A DNA stretch of 15,764 nt from assembly GCA_044868295.1 (NCBI GenBank), contig JBIOWF010000257.1, forward strand, positions 1-15,764, read 5' to 3'. The stretch comes from JBIOWF01 sp044868295 (GTDB lineage Bacteria > Actinomycetota > Actinomycetes > Streptosporangiales > Streptosporangiaceae). Of this stretch, positions 6,430 through 14,339 are shown one piece after another (within the stretch, counting starts at the first letter, position 1; every line of letters starts with the position of its first letter). The position numbers were made by a program, and so were the translations under genes. The notes below the pieces were generated by a model. It had not been told where the DNA came from. It made no database searches and saw only the letters and a program-made list of their open reading frames with translations.

Positions 6430-9400
6430 CTATGTATGCAGGGAGGGCAGGGCGCGCGCCAGCAGCTCGGCCTGCCTGCCCCGGTAGGCCGCCACGTTGG
6501 CCAGCTTGACGTGCTCATAGCCGCGGATCATGTCCGGCAGAGAGGCCAATTCCACGGCGGTTTCCTTGTCGTACGGCCGGGCATCGTCCAGCACCCGCAG
6601 AACGGCGTCGCGGTATTCGTCGACGAGCGAACGTTCCACCCGCCGGACGCCCGCGTAGCCGAAGAGGTCCACGCGTGTCCCGCGAACCCTCCGCATCGCG
6701 CGCAGGAGGCGCAGCACCGGCCGTGACCACGAGCCAAGGCTGATCTTGCCCTTCAGGCCCAGCGCCCTGAGCGCCGGCGGGTGCAGGTGGAAGGCGTACC
6801 GTGAGCCCGCGCCGAACCGTGCCTCGATGTCGGCTCTCAGCCCTTCGTCGAGGCTGAGCCGGGCGACCTCGTATTCGTCCTTGTAGGCCATGAGCTTGTA
6901 CAGATTGCGCGCCACCGCCTCGGTGACCGAGGTCGGGCCGGATTCGAGCAGTCGCACGCGTTCGACGAACTCGGCGTAGTTCCGCGCATATCTGTCGTCC
7001 TGATAGCTGATGAGATCGGGCACGCGAATGTCCAGCAGCCGGGCCAGTTCCGTGCCGGGCTCGGCGCGCACGAGAGCCCTGATCCGCTGAGCGGCCTCCT
7101 CACCCGGCCGCGTTGTCGCCGGACGAGCCGCCGTCGCACGCGCGGCTCCTCCGCGAGCGGCTGCCGTACGGGCCGCCGTCGTGGGAGCTGTGCCGGGTCG
7201 GGAGACGGTGACGGCCCGCAGGGCGTCGGGGTCCGCGACCAGCCGGCGGCCCCGCCGGAACGCCTGCACGTTGCGGTCGACGGCCGCGCCGTTCAGCCGG
7301 ATGGCGTGCTCGATCGACGCCGCCGGCAACGGGAGTGCCCCGGATTGGTAGGCGGCGCCGAGCAGCAGGACATTGGCGTACTGGTCGTCGTCGAACAGCT
7401 CCGCGGCCAGCTTGCGCGCGTCCACGTAGAAGGCGTGGGCGGTGGCCGCGTCGATCGCCGACCGGACACTGCTCGGCTCGGGGAACGACACCGTGGGATC
7501 GGTGATCATCCTTCCGGTGGGGACCTCGTCGGTCGACACCACCGCCACCGTGCGGCCCGGGTCCGCCGCCGCGAGTTGCCGCGGGTCGGTCGCGACCAGC
7601 GCGTCGCAGGCGAGGTAGAGGTCGCACTCCCCGGCGGACAGTTTCGCCGACTGTTCCACGACGGCCGAGGTGACCCTGACGTCCGAGACCACGGCGCCGC
7701 CCTTCTGGGCGAGACCCGTCTGGTCCAGCGCGCGGACATGCCTGCCGTCGATGACGGCGGCGGTGGCGAGGATCTGTGCCATAGTCACGACCCCGGTGCC
7801 GCCGACACCCGTGACGCGTACCGAGAAGTCGTCGGCCTGGACGCGCCGAGCGGGATCGGGCAGCGCCTCGGCGGAGAGCTCCGCGGCGTCGCGGTGGCCC
7901 CTGCGACCGCCGGGCACGACGGTCATGAACGACGGGCAGTCCCCGGCCAGGCACGAGTAGTCGACATTGCAGGAGGACTGGTCGATCCGGGTCTTGCGGC
8001 CGAACTCGGTCTCCACCGGCTGCACGGACAGGCAGTTGGACTTCGCGCCGCAGTCACCGCATCCCTCGCACACCCGCTCGTTGATCACGACCTTGGCCGG
8101 CGGCGTGGTCTGCTTGCCGCGACGCCGCTTGCGGCGCTTCTCGGCCGCGCATTCCTGGTCGTGGATCAGCACGGTGACGCCGGGGGTCGCGGCCAGCTCC
8201 TCCTGGCTGCGCACCAGTTCGTCGCGGTGGCGCACCTCGACGCCCTTGGGGAGATCCACCCCGCGCAGGCGCTCGGGGGACTCGCAGGTGATGATCACTT
8301 TGGCGGCGCCCTCGGCGAGCAGCAGGCGGGCCAGCCGGTCGACGGGGAACGCGCCGACGGCCTGCTGGCCGCCCGTCATCGCCACCGCGGAGTTGTACAG
8401 CAGCTTGAAGGTGATGTCGACGCGGGCCGCGACCGCGGCCCGCACCGCGAGGCTGCCGGAGTGCGTGAACGTTCCGTCTCCGATGTTCTGCACGAAGTGC
8501 CGGTGGTCGGTGAACGGAGCCATGCCGATCCACTGCGCGCCCTCGCCGCCCATCTGCGTCAGGCCGGTCACTGTGCCGACCTGCTCGGGCTCCATGAACA
8601 CGACCATCGTGTGGCAGCCGATCCCGGCGCCGACCAGCGTCCCCTCCGGGACCTTCGTCGAGGAGTTGTGCGGGCAGCCCGAGCAGAAGTACGGCGTTCG
8701 CGGCAGCAGCGGCAGCGAGACGCGCTCGCGGCGCCGCCGCTGCCGCCATGTGGTGACCGGCTCGATGTCCCCGTGCTGGGACAGCCGCCGCGCGAGCCCG
8801 GCCGCGACGGCGTCGGCGTCCAGTTCCCCACTTTGGCCGAACAGGGTGGTCCCGTCCGGCCCCGTCTTGCCGTGCACGGCGGGCGCGCCGGGCGTGCCGT
8901 ACAGGATCTCCTTGACGGCGGACTCGATGAACGACCGCTTCTCCTCGACGACGATGATCTCGGTCAGTCCGGTGGCGAACTCCCGGACGACGGCGGGGTC
9001 CAGGGGATGGATGACGCCCAGCTTGAGCACCCGGATCCCGTACCGCGCCAGGGCGGGCTCGTCCAGGCCGAGGGCACGCATCGCCTGCTGGAGATCGAGG
9101 TACGGCTTGCCCGCCGAGATGATGCCGATCCGGTCGGCCGGCGCTGTGTCTGTGACGATCCGGTTGACGCCGCAGGCGCGCACATACTCGGCGGCGAGCG
9201 GCAGCCGCTCGGCGTACAGGCTGCGCTCCAGGGCGGCGAGATCCGCTCCGAGCAGACGGGCGCTCGGGCGATGCGTGTACGGCTTCGCCTCACCCAGCGG
9301 ACCAACCGGTGCCAGGACGGGTGCGGCCCAATCACCGGCAACGACCGCGGTGCTCGCCGCGTCCGCGACGTTGGTCACCACCTTCATCGCGGCCCACACG

Positions 9401-9993
9401 CCGCTCGCGCGAGACAGCTCGACGGCGTGCAGGCCGTGGTCGAGCACGTCCTGCGAGTCGGCCGGATAGAAGACGGGCATGGCCAGGTCGGCGAGCGCGA
9501 GCTCAGACGCGCACGGCACGGTCGAGGACTTGGCGGCCGGGTCGTCGCCGACCAGGGCCACGGCGCCGCCGCGCGGGTGCGTGCCCGCGAGCATCGCGTG
9601 CCGTAGAGCGTCGCTCGCCCGGTCCAGTCCGGGCGACTTGCCGTACCACAGCCCCGCCACGCCGTCCGGTCGCAGCTTGCCGACCTCCGCCGCCAGCTGG
9701 CTGCCCATGACCGATGTCGCGGCCAGCTCCTCGTTCAGACCCGGCCGGTGCACGATGTCATGTTCGGCGAGCAACGACGCGCGGCGTGCCAGTTCCAGAT
9801 CGAAGTTCGCGAGCGGAGAGCCCTCGTAGCCCGAGACGAACGCGGCGGTGCTCCGCCCGGCGCGCCGATCGTGCCTGATCCGGTCGAAGAGGAGACGCAC
9901 GAGCGCTTGGACACCGGTGAGGTAGACCGTGCCCTCCTCGCGCAGGTAGCGGTCTTCGAGGGTGAAGCCGCTTCCCATCCCGGCAGCGGGCAT
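6430..9993 (-). CDS. fused indolepyruvate/2-oxoacid:ferredoxin oxidoreductase
   Basis: Encodes a 1187-residue single-chain enzyme that oxidatively decarboxylates aryl- or branched 2-oxoacids to acyl-CoA and CO2, passing electrons to ferredoxin. The order is IorA-like alpha/beta TPP domains, a ferredoxin insert, an IorB-like gamma domain and the C-terminal domain usual in the fused family. Visible motifs are SGYEGSP near residue 54, YFCSGCPHNSS (435-445), GIGCHTM (457-463) and the TPP/Mg motif NIGDGTFTHSG (503-513). Iron-sulfur ligands are C642, C645, C648, C654 and C675, C681, C686. The gamma domain begins with VTGVGGTGVVTMAQIL (727-742). An Ala/Arg/Thr-rich linker at about 936-965 precedes the C-terminal domain. 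I chose the ATG at 9993 because AGGTGG precedes it; the frame is open further upstream but crosses the promoter and the divergent gene. Substrate (indolepyruvate, phenylpyruvate or branched-chain) is not decided by sequence. Confidence 0.88.
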   Translation of the reverse strand: MPAAGMGSGFTLEDRYLREEGTVYLTGVQALVRLLFDRIRHDRRAGRSTAAFVSGYEGSPLANFDLELARRASLLAEHDIVHRPGLNEELAATSVMGSQLAAEVGKLRPDGVAGLWYGKSPGLDRASDALRHAMLAGTHPRGGAVALVGDDPAAKSSTVPCASELALADLAMPVFYPADSQDVLDHGLHAVELSRASGVWAAMKVVTNVADAASTAVVAGDWAAPVLAPVGPLGEAKPYTHRPSARLLGADLAALERSLYAERLPLAAEYVRACGVNRIVTDTAPADRIGIISAGKPYLDLQQAMRALGLDEPALARYGIRVLKLGVIHPLDPAVVREFATGLTEIIVVEEKRSFIESAVKEILYGTPGAPAVHGKTGPDGTTLFGQSGELDADAVAAGLARRLSQHGDIEPVTTWRQRRRRERVSLPLLPRTPYFCSGCPHNSSTKVPEGTLVGAGIGCHTMVVFMEPEQVGTVTGLTQMGGEGAQWIGMAPFTDHRHFVQNIGDGTFTHSGSLAVRAAVAARVDITFKLLYNSAVAMTGGQQAVGAFPVDRLARLLLAEGAAKVIITCESPERLRGVDLPKGVEVRHRDELVRSQEELAATPGVTVLIHDQECAAEKRRKRRRGKQTTPPAKVVINERVCEGCGDCGAKSNCLSVQPVETEFGRKTRIDQSSCNVDYSCLAGDCPSFMTVVPGGRRGHRDAAELSAEALPDPARRVQADDFSVRVTGVGGTGVVTMAQILATAAVIDGRHVRALDQTGLAQKGGAVVSDVRVTSAVVEQSAKLSAGECDLYLACDALVATDPRQLAAADPGRTVAVVSTDEVPTGRMITDPTVSFPEPSSVRSAIDAATAHAFYVDARKLAAELFDDDQYANVLLLGAAYQSGALPLPAASIEHAIRLNGAAVDRNVQAFRRGRRLVADPDALRAVTVSRPGTAPTTAARTAAARGGAARATAARPATTRPGEEAAQRIRALVRAEPGTELARLLDIRVPDLISYQDDRYARNYAEFVERVRLLESGPTSVTEAVARNLYKLMAYKDEYEVARLSLDEGLRADIEARFGAGSRYAFHLHPPALRALGLKGKISLGSWSRPVLRLLRAMRRVRGTRVDLFGYAGVRRVERSLVDEYRDAVLRVLDDARPYDKETAVELASLPDMIRGYEHVKLANVAAYRGRQAELLARALPSLHT

Positions 9994-10002
9994 GAGGCAC
10001 CA

Positions 10003-10038
10003 CCTATCACTTCGCTGGCCAACTGGCCAAATGATAGG
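10003..10038. promoter_or_regulatory. palindromic operator in divergent promoter
   Basis: CCTATCACTT (10003-10012) and AAATGATAGG (10029-10038) are 10-bp inverted arms with a single mismatch around 16 nt. Inside is an exact tandem octamer, CTGGCCAA at 10015-10022 and 10023-10030. The arm centres are 26 bp apart, about 2.5 helical turns. The site lies between the oxidoreductase and Lrp-type regulator genes; its left arm touches the oxidoreductase ribosome site and its right arm covers the likely -10. Binding by the neighbouring Lrp/AsnC protein is the natural inference. Confidence 0.6.
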
Positions 10039-10061
10039 ATCGTCAACCTCCCAAGAGTCAA
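10031..10061 (-). promoter_or_regulatory. candidate promoter of the oxidoreductase gene
   Basis: On the minus strand TTGACT (10056-10061) and TATCAT (10031-10036) resemble -35 and -10 hexamers with a 19-nt spacer. Transcription would begin near 10024, about 30 nt before the ATG. The -10 lies inside the palindrome arm, so a bound regulator would block polymerase. The spacer is at the long end of the usual range. Confidence 0.4.
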
Positions 10062-10139
10062 TAATGGCGGCTTCCAATTGAGCTAGTGGCTCACTCTTTC
10101 GATCGCGCCGCCCGGATGGGAAGGGCCATCGGTACAGCC

Positions 10140-10658
10140 ATGGACGATCTGGACACGGCGCTTCTCCGCTTATTGCTTGAGGAACCACGGGCCGGCATGC
10201 GGGAGTACGCACGAATCCTCGGCGTGGCCAGGGGGACGGTGCAAAGTCGCCTGGCCCGCCTGGAGCGTGACGGGGTGATCACGAGCTTCGCTCCCCGGCT
10301 CAACCCCGCGCGGATGGGTTTTCCCGTGCTGGCTCTGGTCCACCTCCACCTGACGCAGGGCAGGCTGGACGAGGTCGCGGCGCATCTGCGCGCGATAGCG
10401 GAAGTGATCGAAGCGCACTCCATCGCGGGTGAGGGCGACCTGGTGTGCCGGGTCGTCGCCCGCGACAACGCTCACCTGGAGGATGTCATCCAGCAGCTGA
10501 TCAAGCTGCCCGGCGTGGTCCGCACCAAGACGGAGGTCGCGCTCAGCGAGCGCGTCGGTTACCGCCTGCTCCCCCTCGTCACACGGGCGGGCAAGCGGCC
10601 CGAGCCGCCATCTGGACCGGTGGCGGACTTAGACTCCGAATTGGTTAGTAAGCGTTAA
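10140..10658 (+). CDS. Lrp/AsnC family transcriptional regulator
   Basis: Encodes about 172 residues. Residues 1-50 form the AsnC-type winged helix (MDDLDTALLRLL, then MREYARILGVARGTVQSRLARLERDGVI). Residues 64-140 form the RAM (ACT-like) ligand-binding and oligomerisation domain, with the conserved turn SIAGEGDLVCRV (94-105). A 30-residue polar tail follows. Proteins of this family bind amino acids or related metabolites and often control a divergent neighbour, here the 2-oxoacid oxidoreductase. The start is uncertain: the ATG at 10140 fits the family N-terminus but its GGGAAGGG lies 14 nt upstream. GTG at 10086 and ATG at 10116 are in frame and would add 18 or 8 residues. The stop codon lies within a possible operator for the next gene. 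Confidence 0.88.
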   Translation: MDDLDTALLRLLLEEPRAGMREYARILGVARGTVQSRLARLERDGVITSFAPRLNPARMGFPVLALVHLHLTQGRLDEVAAHLRAIAEVIEAHSIAGEGDLVCRVVARDNAHLEDVIQQLIKLPGVVRTKTEVALSERVGYRLLPLVTRAGKRPEPPSGPVADLDSELVSKR

Positions 10659-10663
10659 CATAA
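10645..10663 (+). promoter_or_regulatory. possible operator before HMG-CoA lyase gene
   Basis: TTAGTAAGCGTTAACATAA (10645-10663) overlaps the regulator's stop codon and is much more AT-rich than its surroundings. It is partly palindromic about a central CG (pairs such as GT and AC at equal distance). Its left half recalls TetR-type operators of acyl-CoA catabolic genes in actinomycetes. The symmetry is weak, so this is only a candidate. Confidence 0.25.
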
Positions 10664-10707
10664 ACGCCCCGATCGAGGCGGACGCCTCACGGCGAAAAGG
10701 TGGTGGC

Positions 10708-11715
10708 ATGACGACCTCTACCGACGCGGCGCATCTCCTGCCCGGCGTGGCCCCGCTCCCCGGGCTTCCGGCCGCGGTGCGCATCCACGAGGTCGGGCCG
10801 CGCGACGGTCTGCAGAACGAGCCCGCCATCGTGCCCGTCAAGGTGAAGGCCGAGTTCATCCGGCGCCTCGCGGCCGCCGGTCTCACCACGATCGAGACCA
10901 CCAGCTTCGTGCCCGCCTCCTGGGTGCCTCAGCTGGCGGACGCCAAAGAGCTGATCACAGCGTTGACCGCGGACCCGGAGCTTCCCGATTCCCTGGACCT
11001 GCCGGCCCTGGTCCCCAACGAACGCGGCCTGAGCCGCGCACTGGAGCTCGGCGTACGGCATGTCGCGGTCTTCGCCAGCGCCACCGAGGCCTTCGCCCGC
11101 CGCAACCTCAACCGCACGATCGCCGAGTCGCTGGAGATGTTCGCTCCCGTGGTGCGCCGCGCCACCGCGCACGGCCTGCGCGTGCGCGGCTACCTGTCCA
11201 TGTGCTACGGCGATCCCTGGGAAGGCCGGGTCCAGGCAGGCCAGGTGGTCGACGTGGCCCGGCGACTCGCCGATCTGGGCTGCGCCGAGCTGAGCCTGGG
11301 CGACACCATCGGGGTGGCCACCCCGGGCCAGGTGCACGACCTGCTGGCCGCGCTCACCGCCGCGGACGTCACCGCGGACCGGCTCGCCGTGCACTTCCAC
11401 GACACCTACGGGCAGGCGCTCGCCAACACCCTGGCCGCGCTCCAGGCCGGGGTCCGCATCGTCGACGCCTCGGCCGGCGGGCTGGGCGGCTGCCCTTACG
11501 CCAAGAGCGCCACCGGCAACCTCGCCACCGAGGACCTGGTATGGATGCTGAACGGACTCGGCGTCAGCACCGGCGTCGACCTGGCCGCGCTGGTGGACAC
11601 CAGCACCTGGATGGCCGAGCGGCTCGGCCGCCCCAGCCCCTCCCGGACCGTACGCGCCCTGGCCCAGCAACGTACGGACCCGCACGGCCTGGACGTCCGC
11701 ACCCTCCACCACTGA
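10708..11715 (+). CDS. mvaB: hydroxymethylglutaryl-CoA lyase
   Basis: Encodes 335 residues, a little longer than the ~300 usual for the family because of a short N-terminal extension. It splits 3-hydroxy-3-methylglutaryl-CoA into acetyl-CoA and acetoacetate, the last step of leucine breakdown. It is a TIM-barrel enzyme of the DRE-metallolyase type: VGPRDGLQNEP (29-39) holds the catalytic Arg and metal-binding Asp, HFHDTYG (229-235) gives two metal His, and the lid loop GGLGGCPYAKSATGN (257-271) holds the active-site Cys262 and Asn271. The ATG at 10708 follows AAGGTGG. It lies 49 bp after the Lrp gene on the same strand, so it may share its transcript, or use the AT-rich site at its front. No methylcrotonyl-CoA carboxylase or isovaleryl-CoA dehydrogenase gene is visible beside it. 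Confidence 0.93.
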   Translation: MTTSTDAAHLLPGVAPLPGLPAAVRIHEVGPRDGLQNEPAIVPVKVKAEFIRRLAAAGLTTIETTSFVPASWVPQLADAKELITALTADPELPDSLDLPALVPNERGLSRALELGVRHVAVFASATEAFARRNLNRTIAESLEMFAPVVRRATAHGLRVRGYLSMCYGDPWEGRVQAGQVVDVARRLADLGCAELSLGDTIGVATPGQVHDLLAALTAADVTADRLAVHFHDTYGQALANTLAALQAGVRIVDASAGGLGGCPYAKSATGNLATEDLVWMLNGLGVSTGVDLAALVDTSTWMAERLGRPSPSRTVRALAQQRTDPHGLDVRTLHH

Positions 11716-11746
11716 ACCCCGGGGACAGCCTCACTCATCAACCGCG

Positions 11747-12115
11747 TCACACGACTTCGCCGGGGCCCCACCCTTGTCCCCCGCGCGAAGGCAGCAGCGC
11801 GACCTGGTGACGATCCCGGTAGACGACGCGGGAGCCGGGGGGATTCTTGATGCGAATGACCCGGACGGTGTGACCGGCCTCGCGCAGCTCGCGGAGGTGG
11901 CCCTTACCGTAGGCGCGCCATCCCTCTTCCGTGAACCAGAACCGGACACGGCGGTTCCCCAGGCGCGGCATGGGCAGTCCGTCCAACGCCTTGCACGGTC
12001 CGCCGGACACCCATGCCCCGCCGAGCCTCGTTCCCGAAGGGCGCTCCCGTTCGCTCTCGGCCACTGAATGGTCGACCCAGCCCATGACAGTGTCGGCCAA
12101 GATTCGGTAGAGCAT
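11747..12115 (-). CDS. conserved hypothetical protein
   Basis: Encodes about 122 residues. I do not recognise a named family. The C-terminal half looks like a real small domain: RVRFWFTEEGWRAYG, then HTVRVIRIKNPPGSRVVYRDRHQVALLP. It suggests an alpha/beta fold with basic character, of a type I associate with short actinomycete proteins of unknown role. The N-terminal 50 residues are less convincing. The ATG at 12115 follows GAGTGGTGG. The frame is open for another 69 codons upstream, but that part has no protein-like character. It is convergent with HMG-CoA lyase, with 31 bp between the stops, and no partner gene is seen. Confidence 0.55.
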   Translation of the reverse strand: MLYRILADTVMGWVDHSVAESERERPSGTRLGGAWVSGGPCKALDGLPMPRLGNRRVRFWFTEEGWRAYGKGHLRELREAGHTVRVIRIKNPPGSRVVYRDRHQVALLPSRGGQGWGPGEVV

Positions 12116-12373
12116 TCCACCACTCTGCGCGAAGATGCCGGCCGGCGCGAGGGTAATGAATCGCCAAATCGCCGAGAAGTGCGCGGCCCAGGCGCCCGAT
12201 CGACCTGCCCTGACCAGCACCAAGCCATCCCGACGACCAAGAAAGGAACCCTGCGGGCCCGTGGAACCCCGCCCACCCGGAGCGACAACCGGGCCACCAC
12301 GCTGACCGCGGCAGGAAATCAACCCTCAGCCGAAACGTTCAGCCGACCACACCAAGATCGAGAAGTATCGAGG

Positions 12374-12664
12374 CTAGGCCGGATTGAGGCTGTCGACCTC
12401 CTTCATATACGCACCGTAGATCAACCTGTCATCCGCAGAGAAGTTTCCCTCGTCGAAGTATTCGAATCCGAAAGTCCAGTAGACGATGTGTTTCCTATTG
12501 TACAACTCGTAGTTTTTGACCGACGCGCATCCGATATTATCATTGCTTTTCGGGGTCATCTGAAACGTGTCGCCGAAGACTCCATTTTGCACCCACTCAC
12601 TTGCGGTCATCTTGTCGTAACTGCTGTACAGCTTGCAGGCGCCCGTTGAGTTCCGCCAATTGAA
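12374..12664 (-). pseudogene. 3' part of amber-interrupted ORF
   Basis: This frame begins immediately after a TAG at 12665-12667 and continues for 96 codons in the same frame as the upstream gene to a TAG at 12374. The residues after the amber start FNWRNSTGACKLYSSYDKM and run on without a break into a Tyr/Trp/Phe-rich, Asn/Asp-rich sequence (ASEWVQNGVFGDTF, IVYWTFGFEYFDEGNF). A first ATG lies at 12610 but has no ribosome site. About two thirds of its third codon positions are G or C, far below the neighbours. No family recognised; the style is that of a small exported or surface beta-rich protein. Independent translation is unlikely, so I read it as the cut-off C-terminal half of the gene upstream. 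Confidence 0.55.
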
Positions 12665-13012
12665 CTAATAGACGGTTCCTCCAATCGTCGCGTTCAGCAC
12701 AAGGTTGCCGACGGAGTCCTGATAGATGCTCCAGCGCACGGCTCCGGACGTCGTGCTCTTCGCCGCGTAAAGCCACTTGTTGTCGCTGTCCGAGCAAACG
12801 TAGAGGGTGCTACCCGTGTTGTACAGAAATCCGACAAAGGCCGCCCCGGTGGCGTAGAGCGCCGAGGTCAGCCAAGCCATCGGAAGGGTCGGGTAGAGGC
12901 CGGCCAGTTCCCGATCAAGGCCTGCCCCGTCCTCCTGTGGCCTCTCCTCGGAGTTCCGAATTTCATGCACCCGTCCCAGCACTTCAATTCGGCGCTGCAT
13001 CAATTCTTCCAT
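12665..13012 (-). CDS. hypothetical protein, 5' part of amber-interrupted ORF
   Basis: Encodes 115 residues before a TAG. A charged helical N-terminus (EELMQRRIEVLGRVHEIRNSEE) leads into a hydrophobic stretch (MAWLTSALYATGAAFVGFLY), then a beta-like segment with aromatic residues (TLYVCSDSDNKWLYAAKS, VRWSIYQDSVGNLVLNATIGG). The ATG at 13012 is preceded by GAAGGG at 6-nt spacing; an upstream TTG at 13093 is possible but poor. The same frame continues beyond the TAG for 96 codons, so the intact product would be about 212 residues. A single G-to-A change in TGG (Trp) would create the stop: VY(W)FNWRN reads naturally. Family not recognised. Codon use is less GC-biased than flanking genes, suggesting later acquisition. 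Confidence 0.55.
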   Translation of the reverse strand: MEELMQRRIEVLGRVHEIRNSEERPQEDGAGLDRELAGLYPTLPMAWLTSALYATGAAFVGFLYNTGSTLYVCSDSDNKWLYAAKSTTSGAVRWSIYQDSVGNLVLNATIGGTVY

Positions 13013-13145
13013 GGCCAGCCCTTCGGATGGTTTGCCGTTGACGAGGAACTCAGGATTGAGCCCAGCCCCAGCGGTGATACCCGAAGCGCACAATTACATA
13101 ACCCCATGACCAGGCAACTTACACGTACCAATCGATCGGGTGCTT

Positions 13146-13191
13146 CTCGTGGCCGGGTGGGCTCAATAGGAACCCCAGATCGGGCCACGAG
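13146..13191 (-). terminator. inverted repeat after paaE
   Basis: CTCGTGGCC (13146-13154) and GGCCACGAG (13183-13191) are perfect 9-bp arms around 28 nt, about 30 bp beyond the paaE stop on the minus strand. A smaller hairpin, CGGCGG (13211-13216) with CCGCCG (13227-13232), straddles the stop codon itself. Together they probably end the paa transcript. No T-tract is seen. Confidence 0.5.
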
Positions 13192-13222
13192 GGCAGCGAA
13201 AGCCGTTCCGCGGCGGACGGGC

Positions 13223-14338
13223 TCAGCCGCCGAAATCGAGGACGACCTCGTCGGACACCGGTTCGGCCTGGCAGGTGAGGACGTAGCCGGCCTCGACCTC
13301 AGCCGGATCGAGCGCGAAGTTGAGGCGCATGCGGACCTCGCCGTGGAGGACGCGGGCCCGGCAGGTGCCGCACACCCCGCCCTTGCAGGCGAAGGGCAGA
13401 TCCGGGCGGGCGCGCTGCGCTCCGTCGAGGACCGCGCGGGCGCGGGGCAGCCGCAGCACGGTCTCCCGGCCGTCCAGGACGACCGTGACCTGGCTGGTGG
13501 GGCCCTCCTCCACCGTCTCCTCGCGGCGCACCGGCTCCGGAGGCACGTCATCGGCGAAGAACAGTTCCTGGTGGACGCGGTCTCCGGGAACGCCGGCGGC
13601 GCGCAGCACCTCCCGCGCGTCGCGCACCATTCCGTGGGGACCGCACAGCCACCAGTGGTCGGCGTCCTCGACGTCCACCAGGGCGCGGATCAGCGCGGCG
13701 AACCTGTCCGCGTCCAGGCGTCCGGTGAACAGCTCGGCCTCCCGCGACTCCTGGGAGAGCACGTGCACGAGCTGGAAGCGGCCTGGGCTGCGGTCTTTCA
13801 GGTCGGCGAGCTCGTCGGCGAACATGACGGTGCCGGAGCGGCGGTTGCCGTAGAAGAGCGTGACCCGGGAGCGCGGGTCGGCGAGCACCGACGCCGCGAT
13901 GGACAGCATCGGCGTGATCCCGGACCCCGCGGCCACCAGCACGTGGTGGCCAGGCTGGTCGAGATCGGGGGTGAAGGACCCGACCGGGGGCAGCACCTCG
14001 ATCATGTCGCCCGGCCGCACCTCGTGCACCAGCCAGGAGGAGAACAGCCCCCCGGGGATCGCACGCACGCCGACCCTCGGTGGGCCGCCCGCCGCTGAGC
14101 AAATGGAGTAGGAGCGGCGCTCGTCCTGGCCGTCCACCTCGCGGCGCAGGGTCAGTGACTGCCCCGGCTGGAATGCGTACTCCTCGGCGAGCTCGCCGGG
14201 CACCTCGAACGTGACGGCCGCCGCGTCGTCGCACAGCGGCTCCACCGAGGCCACACGCAACAGGTGGAAGGTGCGGCGGGCGAGGGGGCCGCCCGGACCG
14301 GACCGCGCCGAGGTCGCCGGGGCGGACGTGGACGTCAT
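13223..14338 (-). CDS. paaE: phenylacetyl-CoA epoxidase reductase subunit PaaE
   Basis: Encodes 371 residues, the NAD(P)H-dependent flavin/iron-sulfur reductase that feeds electrons to the di-iron oxygenase of the phenylacetyl-CoA 1,2-epoxidase. The FAD domain has RRSYSICS (74-81). The NAD(P)H domain has AAGSGITPMLS (136-146) and WWLCGPHGMV (229-238). A plant-type [2Fe-2S] domain at the C-terminus has ligands C318, C323, C326 and C356 (ACKGGVCGTC and LTC). This FAD-NAD-ferredoxin order is that of PaaE. The ATG at 14338 follows AAGGAG at 7-nt spacing and lies one base after the paaD stop, so the genes are coupled. The first ~22 residues are a variable Ser/Gly/Ala tail. Confidence 0.92.
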   Translation of the reverse strand: MTSTSAPATSARSGPGGPLARRTFHLLRVASVEPLCDDAAAVTFEVPGELAEEYAFQPGQSLTLRREVDGQDERRSYSICSAAGGPPRVGVRAIPGGLFSSWLVHEVRPGDMIEVLPPVGSFTPDLDQPGHHVLVAAGSGITPMLSIAASVLADPRSRVTLFYGNRRSGTVMFADELADLKDRSPGRFQLVHVLSQESREAELFTGRLDADRFAALIRALVDVEDADHWWLCGPHGMVRDAREVLRAAGVPGDRVHQELFFADDVPPEPVRREETVEEGPTSQVTVVLDGRETVLRLPRARAVLDGAQRARPDLPFACKGGVCGTCRARVLHGEVRMRLNFALDPAEVEAGYVLTCQAEPVSDEVVLDFGG

Positions 14339-14339
14339 G

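Noticed and set aside
7306..9606. Long plus-strand open frame of 766 codons opposite the oxidoreductase gene
   Set aside because: It is the antisense shadow of a motif-rich GC-biased gene, is rich in Arg, Gly and His, and shows no recognisable domain.
9994..10212. N-terminal extension of the oxidoreductase by up to 73 residues
   Set aside because: The extension crosses the divergent promoter, the operator and the start of the Lrp gene. The ATG at 9993 has a good ribosome site and matches where the family sequence begins.
12068..12649. Plus-strand open frame of 193 codons across the amber-interrupted region
   Set aside because: Its first half is proline/arginine-rich without protein character and it has no ribosome site. 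The minus frame has a better start and continuous character on both sides of the amber codon.
13223..14098. Plus-strand frames opposite paaE
   Set aside because: Antisense of a well-supported gene, with no start signals or domains.
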